From Fremontodendron californicum (lineage: Eukaryota > Streptophyta > Magnoliopsida > Malvales > Malvaceae), in NCBI GenBank assembly GCA_030761205.1, contig JAULJL010000021.1, forward strand, positions 9,715,160-9,779,159: a stretch of DNA of 64,000 nt, in the 5' to 3' direction. Below the pieces are notes generated by a model that saw only the letters and a list, made by a program, of their open reading frames with translations, made no database searches and was not told the DNA's origin. A program made the translations under genes and the position numbers. Positions within the stretch are counted from its first letter, which is position 1, and every line of letters begins with the position of its first letter. Positions 45,101 through 52,564 of this stretch are shown here, piece by piece.

Positions 45101-46084
45101 AAGGCTACGGCCTCTTCTGTACCAAAAAAAACAAGTCATTTATAATTGTTCTTAATTTTCAGGTTTATTATGAGCTGGACGAGGAGCGTCAAAGGCTCAA
45201 TGCAAATGATATTGCAATTTGCAGGGTGGAACAGCTTTGTCCATTCCCCTATGATCTCATCCAGAGAGAGCTGAAGCGCTATCCAAGTATGTCCTGTGAA
45301 CTTATAAGAAGTGTTCTTTACTAAATATGCCAGTTCTTAGCTGCTCCCTATGTAATCCGGACTCTTCATTTTTCCTAAAGTACCTATATTCGATATCTGT
45401 GTTCGACACATATTCAAACATGGGTATGGAAATATTATCCTCCAAATATATAGAAAAACTTTAAAAAAATGGAACATATCTATATCAGATACATACTCGT
45501 ATTCGACACTTATCTCCGAGTTCGAGTAATATAGGCTGCTCCAACATTGGTAGTTTTATTTTTGTCATTAATTTGAATATGATTGCCTATGTTGCTCCGA
45601 ATCTTCATTTTTCTTGAAGTACTTATGTCCGACACCAGTGTCCGACGCATATCCGGATATGGGTATGGGGATATGATCCTCCAAGGACCCTCCAAATACA
45701 TGGAAATCTCGGAAAAAAATGAACATACCTATGTGGGACACATACCCGTGTCCGACACTCACACCCGAGTCCGAGTAACATAGATGATTGCTACTGGATC
45801 CCACTACTAATACATCTCTTCACATTGTTTTCTTGATTGTATCAGATGCTGAGATTGCCTGGTGCCAGGAAGAGCCAATGAACATGGGTGCTTACACCTA
45901 TATTGCACCACGCCTTTGCACTGCCATGAAGGACTTAGGTAGGGGAACCCTAGAAGATATCAAATATGTTGGTAGAGGTCCATCTGCTTCCACAGCCACT
46001 GGTTTACTGAAGATTCACCAAAAGGAACAGGCTGAGATTCTACACTTTGCCATGCAACCTGAACCAATCAAGTATCCTTACTAG
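39373..46084 (+). CDS. OGDH: 2-oxoglutarate dehydrogenase E1, mitochondrial, copy 2
   Basis: Tandem paralogue of the gene at 32055-37187 with the same eight-exon structure: 39373-40920, 41308-41534, 41626-41958, 43228-43474, 43978-44106, 44391-44606, 45163-45286, 45846-46084; 1020 aa. Six internal exons have the same lengths as in copy 1, while exons 1 and 8 are 3 and 6 nt shorter. Presequence, GMPHRGRLNVLGNV and the HGDGSFAGQG-NNQ thiamine motif are intact. It ends IKYPY where copy 1 ends IKFNAIV. Its introns are swollen by at least eight TIR-A copies, a SINE, and compound microsatellites, none at sites used in copy 1. A piece of the last exon and 3' UTR is repeated downstream. No lesion was seen, so both copies look functional. 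Confidence 0.97.
40973..41265 (+). mobile_element. TIR-A element with internal duplication, OGDH copy 2 intron 1
   Basis: 293 bp instead of the usual 170-200. The block from the ATGTTCAATTTTTTT stretch through the CATATCC(C/A)CATA region to GATATGGGT occurs twice. Perfect 8-bp target duplication GTCAAAAG. It almost fills the intron. Confidence 0.94.
41976..42116. repeat. Compound microsatellite in OGDH copy 2 intron 3
   Basis: (TC)n at about 41973-41998, then (TA)n to about 42048, then (TG)n, followed by a second (TA)n(TG)n block after CTTGCTGTT. It starts about 15 bp after the exon 3 donor. Confidence 0.9.
42117..42486 (-). mobile_element. TIR-A element in OGDH copy 2 intron 3, host of a nested copy
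   Basis: Left part TTATGTTGCTCCGACTC to ATATGATCCCTCAAG, right part CCCTCAAGGACC to GAGTAACATAG, joined across 42203-42380. Flanks CTGGCTGT and CTTGCTGC are a worn duplication. Confidence 0.9.
42203..42380 (+). mobile_element. TIR-A element nested in TIR-A, opposite orientation
   Basis: CTATGTTACTTGGACTCGAG to GTCGGAGCAACATAG. Perfect 8-bp target duplication CCCTCAAG, which belongs to the older element. Confidence 0.95.
42681..42697 (+). repeat. Run of 17 G
   Basis: Uninterrupted G17 in intron 3 of OGDH copy 2, rare in such AT-rich DNA. Confidence 0.95.
42707..42755 (+). repeat. Two tandem units of about 25 bp
   Basis: GGGTATTCTTTAATATAAGC occurs twice in succession, 25 bp apart. Confidence 0.9.
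42982..43169 (+). mobile_element. TIR-A element in OGDH copy 2 intron 3
   Basis: CTATGTTACAGGTGTGAGTG to GTCGGAGTAACATAG. Perfect 8-bp target duplication ATGAATAC. About 10 bp of the left subterminal part are lost. Confidence 0.94.
43540..43672. repeat. GGTACCGG-rich patch in OGDH copy 2 intron 4
   Basis: Short irregular repeats of GGTATCG, GGTACCGGTA and CGGTACGG with CG richness unlike the surrounding intron. Possibly a transposon fragment; no ends were found. Confidence 0.4.
44141..44336 (-). mobile_element. TIR-A element in OGDH copy 2 intron 5
   Basis: CTATGTTGCTCCGACTCTTC to GTCCGAGTAACATAG. Flanks AATATATA and TATATATA match at seven of eight bases. Confidence 0.93.
44815..45128 (+). 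mobile_element. tRNA-derived SINE split by TIR-A, OGDH copy 2 intron 6
   Basis: GAAGCTTAGCTCAGTTGATTC is an A-box region like a tRNA. After the TIR-A insertion it continues GTTGATTCATGCTGTC, GGTTCAAATCCCAGC (B box), TCAAGGCTACGGCCTC and ends in CTGTACCAAAAAAAA. This is the plus-strand form of the SINE family seen at 8778, 50003 and 50995. Confidence 0.75.
44837..45033 (-). mobile_element. TIR-A element inside a SINE
   Basis: CTATATTGCTCCGACTTTTC to GTCCGAGTAACATAG. Perfect 8-bp target duplication GTTGATTC, taken from the SINE. Confidence 0.95.
45358..45534 (-). mobile_element. TIR-A element in OGDH copy 2 intron 7
   Basis: CTATGTAATCCGGACTCTTC to GTTCGAGTAATATAG. The body is worn, yet the 8-bp target duplication GCTGCTCC is perfect. 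Confidence 0.92.
45587..45783 (-). mobile_element. TIR-A element in OGDH copy 2 intron 7
   Basis: CTATGTTGCTCCGAATCTTC to GTCCGAGTAACATAG. Perfect 8-bp target duplication ATGATTGC. One of the best preserved copies, useful as a reference. Confidence 0.96.
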
Positions 46085-46362
46085 AGCCATTCTAAGTCTG
46101 TTAAAAACCTTTCCTTTAAAAAATAAGTGGCCTCATTTTAGTAAAAAATCTAAAAAAGGGTATCTTCTCTTGATTTTCTCAACTTCTTATTCCATATTTT
46201 GCTAGAACCAATGACATTTCTTGCTCTTATGTTAATTTGTGTCAAGAATCTGATACTGTTGATCTATAAATGTATTGTTCATTGTATTTACTCTTAGAAA
46301 TTTCCTTACATTTTTTCCTCTGCTGGTCTATGTTTCCATCTCTTTTGCCTGATGCTTTTATC

Positions 46363-46460
46363 CTATGTTACCCGGATTCAGGTGAGTGTTGGATACGGAT
46401 ATGTGTCCGACACGGGTATGCTCAATTTTTTAAAAGTTTTTTCATTCCATACCCATATCA
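46363..46460 (+). mobile_element. TIR-A element, right part lost at a duplication junction
   Basis: CTATGTTACCCGGATTCAGG through CATACCCATATCA, then abruptly OGDH exon 8 sequence. Its left target site CTTTTATC has its partner only after the copy at 46835-47001. Confidence 0.9.
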
Positions 46461-46834
46461 CTGGTTTACTGAAGATTCACCAAAATGAACAGGCTGAGAT
46501 TCTACACCTTGCCATGCAACCTGAACCAATCAAGTATCCTTACTAGAGCCGTTCTAAGTCTATTTAAAACCTTTCCTATAAAAAATAAATGGCCTCATTT
46601 TAGGTTAAGAGTTCAAAAATCTAAAAAAGGGTATCTTCTCTTGATTTTCAGAAGTTCTTATTTCATATTTTGCTAGAACCAATGACATTTCTTGCTCTAT
46701 GTTAATTTGTGTCAAGAATCTGATACTGTTGATCTACAAATTTATTGTTCATTTGTAATTACTCTTAGAAAATTTCCTTAAATTTTTTCCTCTGCTAGTC
46801 TATGTTTCCATCTCTTTTGCCTGATGCTTTAAAC
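46461..46834 (+). pseudogene. Duplicated end of OGDH copy 2 (partial exon 8 and 3' UTR)
   Basis: Repeat of 45999-46362, 462 bp downstream. CTGGTTTACTGAAGATTCAC starts the exon part, which runs through the same IKYPY end and stop (stop at 46544-46546), then the same 3' flank through CTTTTGCCTGATGCTTT. It has no splice acceptor or upstream exon, so it cannot encode a protein on its own. It may offer a second set of 3' end signals. Confidence 0.92.
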
Positions 46835-47001
46835 CTATCTTACCCAGACTCGGAGGTGATGTCGGATATGGATATGTGTCCGACACGGGTATACTCAAAT
46901 TTTTTAAAGTTTTTTCATATATTTGAAGGATCATACCTCATACTCATGCCCGATTATGTATCGGACACGGATAAGGAAAATAAAGAGTCCGGGTAACATA
47001 G
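46835..47001 (+). mobile_element. TIR-A element in the second duplication unit
   Basis: CTATCTTACCCAGACTCGG to GTCCGGGTAACATAG, followed by CTTTTATC. That 8-mer precedes the truncated copy at 46363, so both derive from one insertion that was later duplicated with the gene end. Confidence 0.92.
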
Positions 47002-47383
47002 CTTTTATCTATGCTTCCACAATAACTGATGCAAATGACTGCAAGGTGATAGTTTGCACAATTACTTTTGCTTCCACAACTAAAAGGCCAACAGTCTCTT
47101 GCAGTAAAATGTTAATTCTTCCAACTTAAAAGAAGAAGAGATGAACTATTAACCTGAATGGAATGAACCTCAATATTTTTTAACCCAAACTTGATTGTAT
47201 GTTATACATGAAAACCAGAAACTGTTCAGCTATTCATTTTTCAGAGAGAGCAAATAAATATTATATCAAAATTATCTCATACTAACATGAATGAAATCAT
47301 AAGGGTAAGGCAAATATTAAAAGGAATAATTCGAAATTATGTCTTATAATATCTGCAATTAATAATTAGTAACAAATCATAAC
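47002..47383. other. Spacer with no gene seen
   Basis: Downstream flank of OGDH copy 2. No repeat or coding pattern was recognised. Confidence 0.5.
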
Positions 47384-47603
47384 TAGATATGCTCCCGGGC
47401 CTAGACAGGAGAATTTGTAATTCGGGTTGGCCTGAATCATTATTCACCCATTAATTTTTTTTTTAAATTTAATTATAAATATATAAATTTTAATAAAAAA
47501 TGATTTTTTAAAATTTTTTATTATTATTATGAATAGTATTCCGAACCTGACCTGATAAGGAAAAAAAAAATTCGAACCGCGACCCGGCCCATGAACCGGT
47601 TTA
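47384..47603 (+). mobile_element. TIR-E element
   Basis: TAGATATGCTCCCGGGCC at the left and, on the other strand, TAAACCGGTTCATGGGCCGG at the right. Flanks ATCATAAC and ATCATAGC are an 8-bp duplication with one mismatch. Confidence 0.7.
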
Positions 47604-47822
47604 ATCATAGCAAATGTGTTTTATTGTATCTATGATCTCCATCTGGCTGCTAAGTTGCCATGAATCAGTCAAGGTTGCATATGCAGTCCTAGTTAAGAAT
47701 TGTGTATCTTTTCTTTGTAACTATTATAATTGCAGAGCCTCAAGAGAAAAAGGAATATCTCTCCCTACAGGCTACTTGCTGACTTTTTATTGAAAAACAG
47801 TTAAGAAAAATTTACTAACAAC

Positions 47823-47982
47823 CTATGTTATCCGAATTCGGGTGAGTGTCGGATATGAGTATGTGTTTGATTCGGAAATGCTCAATTTTTTCATATTTTT
47901 ATAGGATTATATTTCATACACATGTCCGAATATATATCGGATACAAATACTTAAAAAAAAATAAAGAATTCTGATAACATAA
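47823..47982 (+). mobile_element. TIR-A element
   Basis: CTATGTTATCCGAATTCGGG to AATTCTGATAACATAA. Flanks CTAACAAC and CTAGCAAC match at seven of eight bases. Confidence 0.9.
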
Positions 47983-48417
47983 CTAGCAACAATGAAGCTT
48001 TCAAACTACTATAAGCCTTTTGGTTGGTTATATTGCTCTTATGGCAATATTGCTTTTTAGTTTGAACTCAATTGCTCCAGCACATGATGATGCACCAATT
48101 TGCAATAGCAGGCAAAGTAACTGAAAAAGAAAAGATTAAGAAAAAAAAAAAGTCCTAGAGTTTCCCTTTCTTTCTGAACTATGGGCAAAGAATACATGGG
48201 GTAATTTGTGGCTGATATTGCATCAGATATGCAACAATTTAAAAGGCAAATTAGAGCCTGGAATTAGCTCATGAAAGTCTGAGATGGATTCCATTTTTGT
48301 TTGACAAAAAATTAGTTTAATGATAATACATATCATCAAATCCACAAGGAAAAAAAAAGGCATTTGTCTTCAAAAAGGTGGCATGAAAGGCAAAACTGGA
48401 ATTTTAGCTTATGTTAT

Positions 48418-48588
48418 TCGGATTCGGGTATGAGTGTCGGACACGGGTATATTCAACTTTTTCCAAGATTTTTATGTATTTAGAGAGACCTTGGAGGATC
48501 ATATCCCTATATCCATATCTAAATATGCGTCGGACATGAATGTCAGATACGAATACTTCAACAAAAAAAAATAAATCGAAACAGCATA
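48418..48588 (+). mobile_element. TIR-A element
   Basis: CTTATGTTATTCGGATTCGG to ATCGAAACAGCATA. Flanks AATTTTAG and AATTTCAG match at seven of eight bases. Confidence 0.9.
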
Positions 48589-49088
48589 AATTTCAGCTGA
48601 CCTTTAATGATTATGCTTAAATTTAGAGCCATAAATTTCATCCACCTAACCAAACATTTGAGGCCAAGAGTAATGCTTCTTTTAAATGTAAAAATATATT
48701 GAATTGAAATCCCATTGGCTAACGTTTATAAACCCATAGAAGAGAGGGCAAAATCAAGATTAAACTATTAACCAACTTGGTCATCCCACTAATTAAGTTC
48801 AACTTTCATAATAAGATATTATCAGATATCAATTGAGTTCCAATTGTGGAGTAGTAGCTATCATAACTTTGGCAATCAAAAAAAGGTGCTGTCAATGTAA
48901 TCTGATTAGGATGTCAAGGCTTGTAGGGATAACTCCTGAAAAATTGATTAAAATTGATTGATAGGATGTTATTTTTTCCTAAACATTATGTATTAAGATG
49001 GCCCTTGTTTTTTTATCTTCTTTTAAGTCCACTACTTTTAGTTAGTTGTAGGCTGATTAACTTGGTCTGTGAAAATCAATATAAATCA
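48589..49088. other. Spacer with no gene seen
   Basis: No coding or repeat signal recognised. Confidence 0.5.
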
Positions 49089-49212
49089 GGGATTTAGTTC
49101 AGTTGATTCGTGTAATACTTCTTAAAAGGTGGCATTCAGCAGATTTGAAATTCGAATTCGAATTTCAATATTTATAACTCCTTCTCCTATTCTAAGATTG
49201 CGATTTTTTTTT
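49089..49212 (+). mobile_element. tRNA-derived SINE, diverged
   Basis: GGATTTAGTTCAGTTGATTC (A-box region), GAAATTCGAATTCGAATTTC (worn B box), then CTCCTTCTCCTATTCTAAG and a T-rich end. The tail lacks the usual poly-A. Confidence 0.5.
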
Positions 49213-49351
49213 ATTAAAAAAAGAGAGCTCTAGAGTAATAAACACTTTAATTTTTGGTTAATAAAGGATGGAAATTAAGTAATAATTTAACAAAATTTCC
49301 TAGAAATTGAACTCATAATGGATAAAACTAATAGCTTGATATATTAATTTT

Positions 49352-49690
49352 TTTTTTTTTTTTTTTTACATATAAGTGAAGATAATCGTTTAAATAACAT
49401 AAGTTTTAAGTCGCGTTACATCTAACAAATCATTTTGTAAATGTTTTACAAGAGGAACAAGTGGGTCATTTAATTTAGTAACCTCAACACCGACATTGTG
49501 ACTTGAAAAAACTAAAAAATCTGTCCAAAAATTTGTCTCGCTATAGATATGATGTAGCTGATAAATCCAGTCTCGATTCGACATTTGTTTGCAACCATAG
49601 ATTAGTTGATAAAAAGAACATTTCTTATGAAGCGGTTGCAAAAATTTTTGAACCGTCAAAAATAAATCTGACTCATCAATAAAATATTTT
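49352..49690 (-). pseudogene. 3' remnant of a LINE-type retrotransposon (RNase H domain)
   Basis: On the minus strand, DESDLFLTVQKFLQP then NRDWIYQLHHIYSETN and FWTDFL resemble the end of the RNase H domain of plant LINEs (ESDS ... RDW-V-I-HIYRE-N--AD-LA). The last Asp is seen, the upstream catalytic residues are not. The frame ends at 49390, and about 20 bp later comes an A run (T run 49352-49369 on the plus strand) that fits a poly-A tail. A strongly 5'-truncated, dead insertion is the likely reading. Confidence 0.5.
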
Positions 49691-50002
49691 TGTTTTCGAG
49701 ATAAGAAAAATTAGGTCTTCGGTCTCACACAAGTGAGATAAAGGATAGAAGAAAGTTACTTTCATTAAGTAATCTACAAGTGAATGACCTACAAATTTTA
49801 GATACCATGTATCAAAATCTGGTCTATTATTCATGTGAGCTATTTGATTGCTTTGACGCATTGAATTTTAAATACAATTGGCCTATACTAGATGGGGAAT
49901 ACATTCATTTTGCCTTCCTTACATCACCAAGTTAACATTGAATCATCCACCAAAGAAAAATGCTAAATATATCAATGTTCACAAAAAGGAATTGAAGCAT
50001 AT
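49691..50002. other. Spacer, possibly more of the LINE remnant
   Basis: A 60-codon minus-strand frame at 49676-49861 lacks recognisable motifs. It might be decayed LINE sequence. Confidence 0.3.
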
Positions 50003-50112
50003 TTTTTTTTTTTTGGTATAAAAGAGGTCGTAGTCTGAGAATAAGGGAAGAGATTGCAGATTATGGGATTCGAATCTCAGATCTATTGGATATGCATTTT
50101 TCCAATTCAGCC
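50003..50112 (-). mobile_element. tRNA-derived SINE, reverse copy
   Basis: T run then GGTATAAAAGAGGTCGTAG, AATAAGGGAAGAGATTGCAG and GGGATTCGAATCTCAGA (B box on the other strand). Its A-box end meets the TIR-E copy. Confidence 0.65.
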
Positions 50113-50272
50113 GGCCCAGCTTAAATTACTATTTATTAATAATTTTTTTTTAAAATTTAATTATAAAATATAAAATATTTTTTAAATAGCGATTCGGGCT
50201 GACCTAGGCTCCAGTAAAGAATCTGAAAAAAAAATCCGAGTCGCGATCCAGTCCGACCCATGAACACTTCTA
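50113..50272 (+). mobile_element. TIR-E element, partial
   Basis: GCGATTCGGGCTGACCTAGG arm, a CGAGTCGCGATCCAGTCCG arm and a CCCATGAACACTTCTA end match the right part of other TIR-E copies. Confidence 0.5.
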
Positions 50273-50721
50273 AATATCATTTCTTAAGAGTAATTTCATA
50301 AATCAACTAGGTCGGGTTAAGAACAAAATTTTCTTTTCTAAAGAATATGTACAAAATGACCCGAAACCTTGTAAAAACTTTGTTTGGACTCAATAATGTT
50401 ACGTATAAGCAAATCCCACCAAGTTTTCTCTTAGTAGCCAGTTTTTTATGTTTGATATTTTATGTAGAAAAAGATAGCTGGTTTTTGTGATGTTTTTAGT
50501 GACATTGAGAGAGTTTTTATTTTTTAATTTCTTTCAGGAATGGCAATTTCGTTCATTTTAGTGGAATCCCTAGACTTTGATACAAGGCGTGTTGAGGTTT
50601 GCAAATTTTTTACATGAAAAATACTCAGTATATAAGCAAGTCCACATTGTGCTTGATTCTTCACCATAAATGATTCTTTAGAAGAAAAGAGAGAGATCTT
50701 AAAGAAACAAAAACATTGTCA
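50273..50721. other. Upstream region and leader of the WAT1-related gene
   Basis: A purine-rich stretch AGAAAAGAGAGAGATCTT at 50681-50698 looks like leader. A TATA-like TATATAAG lies at about 50629. Confidence 0.4.
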
Positions 50722-50938
50722 ATGGGTTCTTTGGTTGGAATTTTCAATCAAGCTAAGCCATTTTTGGCTGTAATCTTTTTGCAGTTTGGGTTTTCAGGCA
50801 TGTCCATAATTTCTAAGTTTGCTTTAAACCAAGGCATGAACCAGCATGTTTTGGTTGTCTACCGGCATGCCATTGCCACTCTTTTCATTGCTCCTTTTGC
50901 CATTGTTTTGGATAGGTCTAAATTTCTCTCTCTCTCTC

Positions 50939-51009
<71 letters not shown>

Positions 51010-51923
51010 TACAAAGGAGGCCGTACGCCGTAGCCTAAGGGTATAAACGAGACACCTGTGCTCGTAACTCGGATTCGGCTCGAAAAAAACTTGAATTCGG
51101 CTCGGTCATTGTCGAGCTCGAGTTATCGAACGAGCCGAATTTGAGTATCCTAATACTTGACTCGAGTAGCTCGCGAGCCTAATCGAGCTTTTTATTTTTA
51201 ATTAGTATTGAAAAATCTCTATTTGAATTTGAACTCGAGTTCGAGCACAAATAATCGAGCGTGAGAATCGAGCTAATTTTTTATTAGGTAAACGAGCTTA
51301 ATCGAGCAATTCGATTTTTATCTCGAATCGAGCTCGAGCTTTAAAAGTAAAATTCGGTCGAGCTCAAGCCGAACTTTGAGTCTCGAATTTCGAGTTGAGC
51401 TCGAGCTTTTTACAGCTTGAGCTCGACTTGACTCGATTACACTCCTACTGTAGCCTAAAAATAAGGGAAGAGATTACAGATGCTGGAATTCGAATCCCAG
51501 ACCTACTAGATGCCATATCTTAAAAGGATGACTGCATGGGGTTCTCACTCTCTTCTAATTGTTGTAGTTATTTGTTAAGCTTAAGGAACTAACCCTTTTG
51601 ACTAATTATAACTTTACAGGAAAGTTAGGCCAAAAATGAGCCTGTCCATCTTTGTTAAGATATTGTTTCTAGGCTTATTGGAGTAAGTAAAATTAGTTTT
51701 ATTTTCATAAATCTTATTATCTATTAATTTTTCCTATATTAAATTCAATTTATTAATTGGGAAATGTTAATTTTCTTCATCTGCAGGCCAACAATTGACC
51801 AAAACTTATACTACACTGGCATGAAGTATACTACAGCATCCTTCACATCTGCCATGTGCAATGTTCTTCCTGCATTTGCATTTGTGCTGGCCTGGATCTT
51901 CAAGTAATTAATTTCTAGTCACC

Positions 51924-51959
<36 letters not shown>

Positions 51960-52533
51960 GTATTTCAAGGTTGAGTTAGGCAATGGATTAAGGGTCCGTT
52001 TAGAATCAAACGGAGTCCGACACTTGAACACTCTTCTGACAGAAGTGTTCGTGTTTCATAGGCAATGAATTAAGTCCGTGGAGAATTTTTTTGCAGGCTT
52101 GAGAAGGTTAATATCAGAAAACTACATAGCCAGGCAAAGATATTAGGAACCATTGTGACTGTTGGGGGAGCAATGCTGATGACCGTAATTAATGGACCAA
52201 TGTTGCAGTTGCCATGGACTAAATCAAGTAACCAACATGTATTTTCAAGTGCTGCTGCAGCTAAGCAAGATCCAATAAAGGGTGCTCTCATGATCATCGT
52301 TGGCTGTTTCTGCTGGGCTGGTTTCATCATTCTACAAGTAAGTTTTCTCATTAATTATAATTTATGTTGTTCCGATTTTTTATTTTTTTTAAAGTATTCG
52401 TGTCCGACACTAGAGGTATCCATAGGCCGGGCCTGGTTCGAGTCGGGCCTATGTATGATATCAACATCATATATGCTTGCCCAAACCCGGTCCGGTCCGA
52501 AATATGAGCCTAAAATTTTGCCTAAGCCAGTCC

Positions 52534-52564
<31 letters not shown>

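Noticed and set aside
26037..46000. Many 60-90-codon frames with [10 protein letters not shown] or MLLRLFIFLE
   Set aside because: All fall inside TIR-A elements. The shared peptide is a by-product of the repeat, not a gene family.
8778..51530. tRNA genes at the B-box motifs GGTTCAAATCC / GGATTCGAATCC
   Set aside because: The pieces lack paired acceptor and anticodon stems and share SINE bodies and tails.
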